Assembly: GCF_002895945.1 (NCBI RefSeq) | Contig: NZ_NPZB01000001.1 | Coordinates: 77,501 to 141,500 of the forward strand | DNA from: Solilutibacter silvestris | Lineage (GTDB): Bacteria; Pseudomonadota; Gammaproteobacteria; Xanthomonadales; Xanthomonadaceae | Direction of reading: 5' to 3' | Length of the DNA: 64,000 bases | In this document: positions 55,904 to 64,000 of the stretch, one piece after another | Layout of the letters: each line of letters begins with the position of its first letter | Position numbering within the stretch: position 1 is the first letter of the stretch | The notes under the pieces: model-generated | The model's database searches: none | Told to the model about the DNA's origin: nothing | What the model saw: only the letters and a program-made list of their open reading frames with translations | Program-made: the position numbers and the translations under genes

Positions 55904-56647
55904 TTAGCGCCGCTGCGCTTCCATCACCTTGGCGTATTTCAGGAATGCATAGAACGCCTGCGTGCGCGCCGCGAAGAAGCCGGCCCAGCCATTGAGGAAA
56001 TAGCGCTTGCCGACATACAACTTGAGGAACGCCAGCGATGGATACACCAGCAGGCGCAGTCCGATGAATGACTTGCGTTTGCCGCGCGTGTGTTCGAGCA
56101 GGCCGCTGGAATAGCGATTGATCTTCTCGACGCGGGTGGCGAGATCGGGTTCGCCGTAATGGCGGAACAGTACCGGCAGATCGATCACGCGACCGCGTAC
56201 TTCGGGTGCCGCATGCACCGGCACCGCGTTCATTCCACCCATCGATTTGCGGAACAGCCGCAACTGGCGATTGCCGCGTGTACAACGATGGGGCCAGCGC
56301 CAGAACAACCACTCCTGTCGCTCGAGGCGATAGCCATCGGCGCGTGGCGCTTCCAGTTCACGAACGATTCCCTGCGCAGCACCGTCATCGAGGAACTCGT
56401 CGGCATCCAGCAGCAGGATCCAGTCGTGGCTGGCGAGATCGATCGCCGCCTGTTTCTGCGGACCGTAACCGGCGAATGGTTGCGCATGGATGCGGGCATT
56501 GCGTGCCTGCGCGATTTCCAGCGTGGCGTCATCCGATCCGGAATCGAGCACGACGATCTCGTCGCAGAACGCCAGGCTGTCGAGGCAGCGCGCCAGCGTG
56601 GCGGCGTTATTGAACGTGGTGACGACGCCGGACAGCGGCGCGTGCAT
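55904..56647 (-). CDS. Glycosyltransferase family 2 (WaaE/KdtX-like)
   Basis: A 247-residue GT2 enzyme with the nucleotide-sugar fold: VVTTFNNAATLARCLDSL, DSGSDDATLEIA (D-x-D-like pair) and ILLLDADEFLDD. The remainder (QEWLFWRWPHRCTRGNRQLRLFRKS, then YGEPDLATRVEKINRYSSGLLEHTRGKR) resembles beta-1,4-glucosyltransferases of LPS core (WaaE/KdtX). A C-terminal helix (PSLAFLKLYVGKRYFLNGWAG) likely attaches it to the membrane. It starts within the stop of the O-antigen ligase-like gene (1-nt overlap). Confidence 0.88.
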   Translation of the reverse strand: MHAPLSGVVTTFNNAATLARCLDSLAFCDEIVVLDSGSDDATLEIAQARNARIHAQPFAGYGPQKQAAIDLASHDWILLLDADEFLDDGAAQGIVRELEAPRADGYRLERQEWLFWRWPHRCTRGNRQLRLFRKSMGGMNAVPVHAAPEVRGRVIDLPVLFRHYGEPDLATRVEKINRYSSGLLEHTRGKRKSFIGLRLLVYPSLAFLKLYVGKRYFLNGWAGFFAARTQAFYAFLKYAKVMEAQRR

Positions 56648-57960
56648 CAGCCGCCTGTCTCGCGCGACAGCAGGCTGCCGGCGTAGAGCGCGGCCAGCAG
56701 CAAGGTGATGCCGCCCCAGAACGCGGAATACACCGCGAGATGCGTATTGAGTGGAAACAGGGTGACGACCAGCGCCAACATCGCCGGCCGCGCGCGGGCG
56801 CGATCATCGGGCGAGGCGAAGCGCCAGGCGCGCCAGCCCAATGCCGCACCGGCGATCCACAGCAGCAGGCCGATCAGACCGGTTTCGCTGAGGATTTCCA
56901 GGATCAACTGGTGCGCGTGCAGCGCCGGGCCATCGCCCCAGGCCGCGCGCACGCCGGGCTGCGGATCGCAGGCCGGGAACGATTCGCGGAAATCGCGGGT
57001 GCCGACGCCGTTGATCGGATGCTGGCGGATCATGCACACCGCTGCGCCCCAGATGCGCAGGCGTCCGGCCGAAGCTTCGTCGACATCATTGTGGTCGCCG
57101 GCCATCGCCATGCGCGTGCGTTCGATGCGTTCATGCACCTGTGGCACGGTGAAGGTGGCGACGATCAACACCAGGGCGCCGGTCGCGAACACGCCAAGCA
57201 GGCGCTTCCATCCCAGCACCGTCCATCCCGACACCAGCAGCACAAGGGCGTAGCTGATCCACGACGCGCGCGATCCCGCCAGCACGATCACCACGCCCAC
57301 CAGCAATGCGATCGCCAACCAGCCGATCTGTCCCCACAAACGTTTAGCACCATAGAGCGCGAACGGCGACAGGCTGGCGAGGACGATGCCGAGCTTGGGA
57401 TTGCATGGACCCAGCGGCCCGGTCAGGCGATCGGCACTGGCGACCGGACACATCGGGCGATGCTGGATCGCCTGCTTGATTCCATCCAGCGCCGCGAACC
57501 ACGGGCTATGCCCGGTCAGCGCCTGGATCAAGGCATCGATGCTCCACAACCCGACGATCACGCCGAGACCGCCGAAGGTGATGCGACGCGAACGCGCCGT
57601 GGCGACCGCGATCGCGGCCAGCCACAGGAATGGCAGATAACGCAGGCCGAACAGGCTCTTCTCGATCGCCTGCGCCGGATTGACCGCATCGATGCTGGAG
57701 ATGAGCTCCGGCAACCAGTAGGCGAAGAACAGCGCGGTGGTGAGCGCCCACGCCGGCGAACTGAGCAGGCGCGAGGTGCCGCGGAACCGCGCCCACGCCA
57801 GCAGGCCGATCGTGGTCAGCGCGCCCAGCGACAGGATCGCTTCGGCGATGCCGGTGGCCGGCAGCATCACGACATAGGCCAGCACCCATGCCGGCGCCCA
57901 GCGCCAGCCCGTAGGCTCGGCGTGATGTTCAGCGTGATCGTGCGAGTTCGTCGTAGACAT
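56647..57960 (-). CDS. O-antigen ligase / Wzy-like polytopic membrane protein
   Basis: A 437-residue membrane protein with about ten to twelve helices. The last periplasmic loop carries GDHNDVDEASAGRLRIWGAAVCMIRQHPINGVGTRDF, matching the Wzy_C/WaaL pattern with RLRIWGAA and HPINGVG. It should join O-antigen or another glycan to the lipid A core. WaaL and Wzy are not reliably separable by sequence; the flanking GT genes and waaA favour LPS. The ATG at 57960 overlaps the GT4 gene by 32 nt. Confidence 0.83.
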   Translation of the reverse strand: MSTTNSHDHAEHHAEPTGWRWAPAWVLAYVVMLPATGIAEAILSLGALTTIGLLAWARFRGTSRLLSSPAWALTTALFFAYWLPELISSIDAVNPAQAIEKSLFGLRYLPFLWLAAIAVATARSRRITFGGLGVIVGLWSIDALIQALTGHSPWFAALDGIKQAIQHRPMCPVASADRLTGPLGPCNPKLGIVLASLSPFALYGAKRLWGQIGWLAIALLVGVVIVLAGSRASWISYALVLLVSGWTVLGWKRLLGVFATGALVLIVATFTVPQVHERIERTRMAMAGDHNDVDEASAGRLRIWGAAVCMIRQHPINGVGTRDFRESFPACDPQPGVRAAWGDGPALHAHQLILEILSETGLIGLLLWIAGAALGWRAWRFASPDDRARARPAMLALVVTLFPLNTHLAVYSAFWGGITLLLAALYAGSLLSRETGG

Positions 57961-59053
57961 CGAGGGTCGCGTCTTGCATGGCCGACAGAGTGTACGGAAT
58001 CCATTGCGGCGGTGCGGGCGGATGATGGAGAAACACCTGCGCACGTTCGGCCAATGCGGCGCGATCCGCCAATGCCACGCGGCCTTCGGGCTGCAATGCC
58101 GCCAGCACTTCGCCGACGCCGCCATGGTCCCAGCCGATCACCGGCACGCCGACGGCCAGCGCCTCGACCACGGTGCGTCCGAACGATTCCGGCTTGCGCG
58201 ACAGTTGCAGCACCAGATCACTGGCGCGATAAGCCTCGACCATGGCGTGGGTCGGTTCGCTGATGGCGAGTGCATCGAATATGCCGAGCGCCCGCGCTTC
58301 GTCTTCCAGTTCGGCGATGTAGCGTGCGCGATCCGGCACCCGCGCACCTGGCATCCACAGTCGCGCATCGATCCCGCCGCTGCGCAGGTCGGCGAGCAGG
58401 CGCAGGGCATCGACGTGGCCTTTCAGGCGCGTGCCGCGGCCCGGCAGCAGCAGCAACGGGCCATCGCCAGCCAACGCCGGCCATGCCGCCGCGAGTCGCG
58501 CGCGCGCAGCACGATCGACGCCATCGCGGCGCGGATATGCCTGCGGGTCGATGCCGCGCGGAATCACCCGCAAACGCGCCGGATCGGTGCGCGGATAGTG
58601 TTGCAGCACATAATCGCGCACGGTCTCCGATACGCAGATCACCCGTTCGCCGCGCGTCATGATCGCGCTGTAACGCGACGGCGAATTCAAGCCATGCACG
58701 GTGGTGACGAAACGCGGCGCCGCATCCTTGTCCATTCCGCGCAATGCCAGCCACGCGATCCACGCCGGCAAGCGCGAACGGGCGTGGACGATGTCGACGC
58801 GTTCCTCGCGCAACAGTCGTCGCAATGCGCGCGCATGGCGCAACGTCAGCAACGATTTGCGGCCGATATCGAGCGTGACGTGGCGCGCGCCCGCCGCTTC
58901 CAGCGCGGGCTGCAGGCGCCCGCCGGCAGACACCACCAGCGCGCGATCACCAGCGCGCACCAATGCCTCGGCGATTTCCAGCGTGGAACGCTCGACGCCG
59001 CCGGCATCCAGCGCCGGCAGCAGTTGCAACACGGTCAGCGGCCTTGCGGCCAT
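57929..59053 (-). CDS. Glycosyltransferase family 4 (LPS core type)
   Basis: A 374-residue GT-B enzyme. LQLLPALDAGGVERSTLEIAEALV at the start is the acceptor part; the C-terminal half has RLKGHVDALRLLADLRSG, SRKPESFGRTVVEALAVGVPVIGWDHGGVGEVLA with the EX7E-type pair of GT4. It lies first in a GT4-ligase-GT2 set that should build the outer LPS core or O-chain. The start at 59053 drops 19 upstream residues without similarity to the family. Donor and acceptor are unknown. Confidence 0.9.
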   Translation of the reverse strand: MAARPLTVLQLLPALDAGGVERSTLEIAEALVRAGDRALVVSAGGRLQPALEAAGARHVTLDIGRKSLLTLRHARALRRLLREERVDIVHARSRLPAWIAWLALRGMDKDAAPRFVTTVHGLNSPSRYSAIMTRGERVICVSETVRDYVLQHYPRTDPARLRVIPRGIDPQAYPRRDGVDRAARARLAAAWPALAGDGPLLLLPGRGTRLKGHVDALRLLADLRSGGIDARLWMPGARVPDRARYIAELEDEARALGIFDALAISEPTHAMVEAYRASDLVLQLSRKPESFGRTVVEALAVGVPVIGWDHGGVGEVLAALQPEGRVALADRAALAERAQVFLHHPPAPPQWIPYTLSAMQDATLDVYDELARSR

Positions 59054-59057
59054 GCGG

Positions 59058-59267
59058 TCAATCGACCAGGACGTAGATTTCGCCGCAGTAGGGGCACTCG
59101 GCGCGGCCACCTTCGGCTTCGATCGCCAGGTACACGCGCGGATGCGAATTCCACAGGCTCATCGACGGCAGCGGGCACGACAACGGCAGATCGGCGCGGC
59201 GAACCTCATGGACACGCGGTTCGCGCGGCACGAAAGCGGATTGGGCGGCGTCGTTCATGGCAGGCAT
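59058..59267 (-). CDS. Small zinc-finger protein (zf-CHCC, PF10276-like)
   Basis: A 69-residue protein. CPLPSMSLWNSHPRVYL and CPYCGEIYVL provide Cys, His, Cys and Cys ligands of the zf-CHCC type also found in a mitochondrial complex I subunit (NDUFS6) and in many proteobacterial LPS/stress loci. A start four codons later (MNDAAQ) is equally possible. It lies 4 bp before the GT4 gene. Function unknown; Zn binding is inferred from spacing. Confidence 0.85.
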   Translation of the reverse strand: MPAMNDAAQSAFVPREPRVHEVRRADLPLSCPLPSMSLWNSHPRVYLAIEAEGGRAECPYCGEIYVLVD

Positions 59268-59309
59268 CGCAGCGGAAGATGGACAGTTTACCGCGAGACG
59301 CGGCCGCGC

Positions 59310-60008
59310 CTACATCGGCACGTCGAAGCCCAGGACTTCACAGGCGCCGACTGCCTGCAACGAGGCATCGGCGAGCGGCCCCACCAGACCAATGCCATCG
59401 CCCGCCGCGAGTTCATGGCCGGCGATGCGCACCGCACCATCCAGCACCTGCAGCCACAGGCCACGCCCGGCGGCCACCTCCAGCGGCTGCGACGCGCCCT
59501 CTTGCAAGCGGATCGCGCGGATGCGCGCGTCCTGGCGGATCGCGATGCCATCGCCGCCGACCAGGTCCTGCCAGCGTCCTTCCCGCAGGGCGGGATCGAA
59601 AGCTTCCTGCGCGTAGGCCGGTGCGGCGTTCACCTGATCGGGCTGGATCCACACCTGCAGGAAATGCACCGGCGCATCGGGCGAGGCGTTGAACTCGCTG
59701 TGCTCGATGCCGTGGCCGGCGCTCATCCACTGCACGTCGCCCGCGCGGATCACGCCTTGCGTCCCCGTGCTGTCGCGATGCGCCAGCGCACCTTCCAGCA
59801 CGATGCTGATGATTTCCATGTTGGCGTGGCGATGCGGCGGGAATCCGGCGCCCGCCGCAACGCGATCGTCGTTGATCACGCGCAGCGCGCCGAATCCCAT
59901 CCACGCCGGATCGTGGTGCTGACCGAACGAGAACGTGTGGCGACTGTCGAGCCAGTCGATCCGGGTGCGCGGACGCTGGTCGGCGCGACGCAACAGGACC
60001 GCGCTCAT
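59310..60008 (-). CDS. Pirin-like cupin protein (YhhW type)
   Basis: A 232-residue pirin with the metal site: FPPHRHANMEIISIVLEGALAHRDSTG, then MSAGHGIEHSEFN. Relatives such as E. coli YhhW are quercetin 2,3-dioxygenases. The C-terminal half (QPLEVAAGRGLWLQVLDGAVRIAG and beyond) is a second cupin-like barrel. It is 10 bp after the YceI gene, with which it probably forms an operon together with the nitroreductase gene. The window's other pirin (19.6 kb) is longer and distinct. Confidence 0.92.
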   Translation of the reverse strand: MSAVLLRRADQRPRTRIDWLDSRHTFSFGQHHDPAWMGFGALRVINDDRVAAGAGFPPHRHANMEIISIVLEGALAHRDSTGTQGVIRAGDVQWMSAGHGIEHSEFNASPDAPVHFLQVWIQPDQVNAAPAYAQEAFDPALREGRWQDLVGGDGIAIRQDARIRAIRLQEGASQPLEVAAGRGLWLQVLDGAVRIAGHELAAGDGIGLVGPLADASLQAVGACEVLGFDVPM

Positions 60009-60018
60009 CGGATCAAGC

Positions 60019-60585
60019 TCACTTGTCGCCGTGCGCCTCGGTGGTGATGCGCAGTTCGATCTCGTCGCTGATCATCGGCACGTACTTGGAAATACCGAAG
60101 GCCGAACGCGAAATCGTGGTGCTGGCATCGAAGCCGATCGCCGGCACCTTCATCATTTCCTGGATGCCGACCTTGTTGAGCTTGGCCTTCAGCGTGACCG
60201 GCTTGGTGACGCCATGCAGGGTGAGATTGCCCATCACCTTCAGGTGGCCGTCCTTCAACATCACCTTGGTGCTCTTGAAGGTGGCGGTCGGGTACTTCTG
60301 GGCATCGAAGAAATCGGCGCTCTTCAGGTGATCGTTGAGTTCGGGCACGAAGCTCTGCACCTGATCGATCGGGATGATCACTTCGACAGAAGCCTTCTCC
60401 GGCGATTTTTCGTCATAACGGATGGTGCCGGTGGCGCCGGTGAAATTGGCGGTCGGGTTGGAATAACCGGCATGGTTCCAGCTCGCCAGCACCATGGTGT
60501 GGCCGGGATCGATCTTGTAATCGGCGGCGTTGACGGAACCGGCGGCAGCCAGCAGGGACAGCAATGCGATCGGGAGCAGTTTCAT
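60019..60585 (-). CDS. yceI: YceI-like periplasmic lipid-binding protein
   Basis: A 188-residue protein with a signal peptide (MKLLPIALLSLLAAAGSVNAA) followed by the YceI lipocalin-like barrel: YKIDPGHTMVLASWNHAGYSN, then STKVMLKDGHLKVMGNLTLHGVTKPVTLKAKLNK. YceI proteins bind isoprenoid lipids such as octaprenyl quinones. Gene order nitroreductase-YceI-pirin would fit a quinone-related or redox role. 26 bp separate it from the nitroreductase. Confidence 0.93.
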   Translation of the reverse strand: MKLLPIALLSLLAAAGSVNAADYKIDPGHTMVLASWNHAGYSNPTANFTGATGTIRYDEKSPEKASVEVIIPIDQVQSFVPELNDHLKSADFFDAQKYPTATFKSTKVMLKDGHLKVMGNLTLHGVTKPVTLKAKLNKVGIQEMMKVPAIGFDASTTISRSAFGISKYVPMISDEIELRITTEAHGDK

Positions 60586-60611
60586 GCGGTGATCTCCGGG
60601 GGAAAGTGGGT

Positions 60612-61208
60612 TCATTCGATGCGGCAGGCTTCGTCGAACGACAGCCGTGGCGAGCGCGGGAAGATGGAAGACGGATCGCCCTTGCCGAGGTTGACCAGGA
60701 AGTTGGATTTCCATTGCGTGCCGGCGAAGAATTCGGCATCGACCTTGGCGTTGTCGAAGCCCGACATCGGCCCGCAATCCAGCCCGAGCGAGCGCGCCGC
60801 CAGCATCAGGTAGGCACCCTGCAGCGAACTGTTGCGCATGGCGGGGATGAAGCGCTTTTCCATCACCGGGCCTTCGAACCACGCGCGGGCATCGACATGC
60901 GGGAACAGCAGCGGCAGCTTGTGGTGGAAGTCGAGATCGTAGGCGACGATCACCGTCACCGGCGCGGCGATGGTCTTGTCGCGGTTGCCGGCGTCGAGCG
61001 TGGGTGCGAGCCGCGCCTTGGCCTCGGCGCTGCGCACGAAGACGAAACGCGCGGGCGTGCTGTTGGCGGCGGTCGGCCCGAGCTTGAGCAGATCGTAGAG
61101 ACGATGCAGGGTGTCGTCGTCGACTTCACCGCTGAAACTGTTGTAGGTCCGTGCCTGCACGAACAGCTGGTCGAGGGCGGCGGCATCCAGCGAGTGGAAC
61201 TGCGACAT
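60612..61208 (-). CDS. Nitroreductase-family oxidoreductase (RutE/HadB type)
   Basis: A 198-residue FMN-dependent protein. [39 protein letters not shown] at the front is typical of malonic-semialdehyde-reductase RutE-like nitroreductases; then [30 protein letters not shown] and the final [11 protein letters not shown]. Natural roles vary (3-oxopropanoate reduction, quinone or nitro reduction). It is the first gene of a three-gene leftward set, with 63 bp between it and the divergent ELM1-like gene. Confidence 0.88.
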   Translation of the reverse strand: MSQFHSLDAAALDQLFVQARTYNSFSGEVDDDTLHRLYDLLKLGPTAANSTPARFVFVRSAEAKARLAPTLDAGNRDKTIAAPVTVIVAYDLDFHHKLPLLFPHVDARAWFEGPVMEKRFIPAMRNSSLQGAYLMLAARSLGLDCGPMSGFDNAKVDAEFFAGTQWKSNFLVNLGKGDPSSIFPRSPRLSFDEACRIE

Positions 61209-61271
61209 GGGTCGATCCCGGCGAAACGAGCAGTGTATTGTCTGGGCGATGAATGCGCAGTATTCCCCATC

Positions 61272-62216
61272 ATGACCGTGCTGGCCATGTCCGATGGCCG
61301 CGCCGGCAATGTCCGCCAGGCGCAGGCACTGGCCGATGCCCTGAATGGGCAGGAAGCGCCTCATCTGCGCCTCGATCCCGCGACACCCTGGCGCTGGCTG
61401 GCACCGCGGCGACTGCCGGCTGCCGGCCATGGCCTGGGAGATGGCTTCGCGGCCCTGCTGCGTAATCCGCCAGCCATCGCGGTCGGTTGCGGGCGGCAGG
61501 CGGCGCTGGCGACACGCGTGTTGCGCGATGTCGGGACACGGACGGTGCAGATCCTCGATCCGCGCATCGATCCGCGTCATTGGGATCTGCTGGTGGTGCC
61601 GGAACACGATGCCCTGCGCGGACCCAACGTACTGACCTTGCTCGGCAGCCTCAACCCGATCGATGACGCCTGGCTGGCCGAGGTGCGCGCGAACCAGCCG
61701 CGCCCGCCGGCATGGGGTGGCGGCGCGTTGACTGCGGTGATGATCGGCGGCCCGACGTCGGCCGTGGCGATGGACACCCCCGATGTTGCGGCATTCGTGC
61801 GGGAGTTGGTGGATGAAGCTTCCGCCGCCGGCAACGGACTGGTCATCACCACGTCGGGGCGTACCCCGCGCGATTGGCTGCCGGCTTTGCGCGATGCCGT
61901 GGCGCGATCATCGGCAACGCTGTGGAGCGGCGATGGCGATGGCCCCAACCCCCATGCCGCGATGCTGGCGTACGCGGATCGCATCGTCTGTACGCCGGAT
62001 TCGGTGAACATGCTCTCGGAAGCCTGCGCCACCGGCGCCAGCGTCGAATGGCTGCCGTTCGCGGTACGTGGACGCATCGCGGCATTCCTCGCGGCATTGG
62101 CAGCGCGTCGTCGCGCGCGACCACTGGGCGCTGCGATGGTGCTGGACACCACGCCCTTGCGCGAAACCGCGCGCATCGCCGGCGAGGTCAGGCGTCGCTT
62201 GCGGGAGCTGCGCTGA
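61272..62216 (+). CDS. ELM1-like protein (mitochondrial-fission ELM1 family, PF06258)
   Basis: A 314-residue protein with the ELM1/DUF1022 pattern: [22 protein letters not shown] at the start, then [63 protein letters not shown] and [24 protein letters not shown]. The fold is GT-B-like and the family occurs with LPS glycosyltransferases in proteobacteria, so a sugar-transfer or lipid role is inferred. The ATG at 61272 is the family start. It converges on glnE with a 29-nt overlap of the two reading frames. Confidence 0.88.
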   Translation: MTVLAMSDGRAGNVRQAQALADALNGQEAPHLRLDPATPWRWLAPRRLPAAGHGLGDGFAALLRNPPAIAVGCGRQAALATRVLRDVGTRTVQILDPRIDPRHWDLLVVPEHDALRGPNVLTLLGSLNPIDDAWLAEVRANQPRPPAWGGGALTAVMIGGPTSAVAMDTPDVAAFVRELVDEASAAGNGLVITTSGRTPRDWLPALRDAVARSSATLWSGDGDGPNPHAAMLAYADRIVCTPDSVNMLSEACATGASVEWLPFAVRGRIAAFLAALAARRRARPLGAAMVLDTTPLRETARIAGEVRRRLRELR

Positions 62217-64000
62217 AGTCCAAGCCGTGTGCGCGGCAGGCATCGCGGATCGTTGATCGCGCGGCATCAACCACGGCATCGAACTGCACCCGGCGCGGAC
62301 GACGATCGAGCGTGCATGCCAGCCCCAGCGACGACAACGTGGCGTGCGCATGCAACAAGGCCGCGGCCGGTCCCGACGCGAGTATCCCTGCCCCCGCCAA
62401 TGCCGCGATCAGATCGACGCTGCGGCGCGGCACGCACAACCGTGGATGCGCATCGGCATGGCGCAGCACCAGCGCCTGCAACAAAAATTCGAGATCGACC
62501 AGCCCGCCCTCGCCCTGCTTGAGGTCGAACCAGCGTGCATCGCCGCGATCGAGTTCGCGACGCATGCGTTGGCGCATGGCGATCACATCAGCAGCCAATG
62601 TCGTGGCATCGCGTGATTGCTCCAGCACCTCCGCGCGCACGGCGTCGAAGTCGTTCGCCAGTCGCCCTTCGGGATCGGCCATCACGCAACGCGCGCGCAC
62701 CAGCGCCTGATGCTCCCACGTCCAGGCGCGATGCCGCTGGTAATCCGCATAGGCCGCCAGCGACGTCACCAGCAGGCCGCTGGCGCCATCGGGACGCAGG
62801 CGCATGTCGACGTCGTACAGGCGCCCGGCGCGCGTCGGCGTCTGCAACAGCGAGACGATTTTCTGCGCCAGCCGCGCGAACCAACGTGTCGCATCCAGCG
62901 GGCGTGCGCCATCGGACTGCGCCGTGTCGTCGCCATCGTGGAGGAACACCAGGTCGAGATCGGAACCGAAGCCGAGTTCCTCGCCACCAACGCTGCCATA
63001 GCCAAGCACGGCGAAGCGCGCATCGGCCACGCGACCGTGTGCACGCACCAGATCGGTCCACGCCAGTCGCACCACCGACGCTACCACCGCATCGGCCAGC
63101 CACGCCAATTGTTGCGTGCTCGCGCTTGCCGGCTGCTGGCCATCCAGCGCCGCCAGCGCGATGCGAAAGCTCAACGCTTGCCGCGTTTCATTCAACAGCA
63201 CCAGCGATTGTTCGACATCGCCATCGCCGTGCTCGAGTGCGCGCGCGCAGGCCTCGCCCATGGTCGCGGCATCGGGCAAGTCACCGGCGGCGCGGCGATC
63301 GAGCAGCTCATCGAGCAACACTGGATGCGCCGCCACGCGTTCGCCCAACAACGCGCTGCGCGACAGCGCATCGATCAATCGTTCCAACGCCTGCGGTTGT
63401 TCGTCGAGCAAGGCCAGGTAATTACTGCGGCGCAGGACGTTCTGTACCAGCGACAACGCACGCGACAGCGCGAGATCGGGTTGCGCCGCGCGCCCGCTGG
63501 TCGCCAGCAACGCGGGCATCAAGCGATCGAGTCGCGCACGCGCGACATCCGACATCACCGCAGGCGACAAGCCGCGCACGAACTGGCGCAACTGCTGATC
63601 CGCCGATTCGACATCCGCAAATCCCGTTCCGGCCAGCAGCGATGCCTCGCCGCCGTCGGGCAGACTGCGCCAGTAGCCGGACAATCCGTCTTTTTCATCG
63701 CTGTCACGGCGGCTGCCGAGCAATGCGGAAAATTCGTTGGCGACGCGCACACGATGTACGTCGAGATCGGCCAGCAAGCCATCCCAATCGGCATGCCCCA
63801 ATGTGGTGGCGATGCGTTCACGATCCCCTGGTGATTCCGGAAAGGCGTAGGTCTGCGCATCGCGCAACATCTGCAGGCGATTTTCCAGCCGGCGCAGGAA
63901 ACGATAGTCATCGCGCAGTGCAGCGCCCACGGCTGCGTCCATCTGCCCGGCCGTCACCAAAGCATCCAGCGCGGCCAGCAGTCCGCGTTGCTGCAACGCC
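62188..64000 (-). CDS. glnE: Glutamine synthetase adenylyltransferase/adenylyl-removing enzyme, C-terminal part
   Basis: Partial: the 5' end lies beyond the window. About 604 of the usual 930 or so residues are visible. The stretch begins in the helical end of the first, adenylyl-removing half (YRFLRRLENRLQMLRDAQTYAFPES). It then crosses the linker to the second nucleotidyltransferase domain, with GYGSVGGEELGFGSDLDLVFLHDGD holding the two Asp for Mg, and continues with the adenylylation region including REHQALVRAR-like WEHQALVRARCVMADPEGRL. GlnE adds or removes AMP on glutamine synthetase in response to PII. The apparent TTG start near 63996 is an artefact of the window edge. Confidence 0.95.
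   Translation of the reverse strand, partial: ALQQRGLLAALDALVTAGQMDAAVGAALRDDYRFLRRLENRLQMLRDAQTYAFPESPGDRERIATTLGHADWDGLLADLDVHRVRVANEFSALLGSRRDSDEKDGLSGYWRSLPDGGEASLLAGTGFADVESADQQLRQFVRGLSPAVMSDVARARLDRLMPALLATSGRAAQPDLALSRALSLVQNVLRRSNYLALLDEQPQALERLIDALSRSALLGERVAAHPVLLDELLDRRAAGDLPDAATMGEACARALEHGDGDVEQSLVLLNETRQALSFRIALAALDGQQPASASTQQLAWLADAVVASVVRLAWTDLVRAHGRVADARFAVLGYGSVGGEELGFGSDLDLVFLHDGDDTAQSDGARPLDATRWFARLAQKIVSLLQTPTRAGRLYDVDMRLRPDGASGLLVTSLAAYADYQRHRAWTWEHQALVRARCVMADPEGRLANDFDAVRAEVLEQSRDATTLAADVIAMRQRMRRELDRGDARWFDLKQGEGGLVDLEFLLQALVLRHADAHPRLCVPRRSVDLIAALAGAGILASGPAAALLHAHATLSSLGLACTLDRRPRRVQFDAVVDAARSTIRDACRAHGLDFSAAPASDA

Noticed and set aside
55490-55995. Small plus-strand frames in the lpxL-GT2 gap
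   Set aside because: They cover inverted repeats and a dispersed repeat, have no start context and no family pattern.
62188-63996. glnE as a complete gene starting at 63996
   Set aside because: The apparent TTG start is produced by the window edge; the protein begins in mid-domain and lacks its first third.

Overview
The window is chromosomal DNA of a GC-rich gammaproteobacterium, most probably a member of the Xanthomonadaceae/Lysobacteraceae (Lysobacter, Luteimonas or Thermomonas type). This rests on gene content and order (pfp next to adk-mpl; ilvC-ilvG-ilvM-ilvA-leuA-leuCDB; thrABC; tolC-waaA-lpxL) and on the tandem rRNA-type promoters at the left edge. It is inference, because no 16S gene lies in the window. 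Almost everything is housekeeping. I see no transposase, integrase, CRISPR array or tRNA gene.

Layout. 1-490: three tandem minus-strand promoters firing off the left edge, probably into an rRNA operon. 0.5-11.9 kb: DUF192 lipoprotein, rubredoxin, thiE, hemL and a HAD phosphatase, argD, a glyoxalase, an SDR that lacks its usual serine, mpl-adk diverging from PPi-dependent pfp, and small secreted proteins. 12.1-14.6 kb: a membrane H+-pyrophosphatase fused to an OmpA-like domain. 14.7-16.6 kb: an arsenic operon arsR-arsI/cadI-arsC-aquaporin. 16.6-21.1 kb: redox and electrophile-type genes around a LysR regulator (DODA-type dioxygenase, NAD(P)-binding protein, DoxX, pirin, FMN reductase). 21.1-30.5 kb: FAD protein, CmpX-like channel, then MaoC hydratase, PucR-type regulator, TonB-dependent receptor and fatty-acyl-CoA ligase, and ppa. 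30.5-33.4 kb: DUF4136 lipoprotein and thiC under a TPP riboswitch.

The centre (33.4-50.3 kb) is a large branched-chain and threonine biosynthesis block. ilvD diverges from an operon starting with an attenuator leader peptide rich in Val/Leu/Ile/Thr (ilvL), followed by ilvC-ilvG-ilvM-ilvE-ilvA-leuA-leuC-leuD-leuB with overlapping or nearly overlapping genes. A second promoter and a Thr-rich leader peptide (thrL) precede thrA-thrB-thrC. ThrABC makes threonine, IlvA turns it into 2-oxobutyrate, the IlvGM/C/D/E set makes Ile and Val, and LeuABCD makes Leu. Both leaders show mutually exclusive hairpins.

The right part (50.3-64 kb) is mainly envelope: tetR-pcm-tolC, waaA (Kdo transferase), lpxL (lipid A acyltransferase), a repeat-bearing intergenic region, then a core/O-antigen cluster (GT2, O-antigen ligase-like protein, GT4). 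It continues with a zinc-finger protein, a second pirin, YceI, a nitroreductase, an ELM1-like protein and the C-terminal two thirds of glnE running off the right edge.

The most interesting items are the pyrophosphatase-OmpA fusion, the paired ilv and thr attenuators (the thr one without a U-tract), the MaoC/PucR/TonB/acyl-CoA ligase locus of unknown substrate, the organoarsenical-type ars operon, the SDR with the Ser-to-Ala change, and a palindrome inserted in frame in ilvA.
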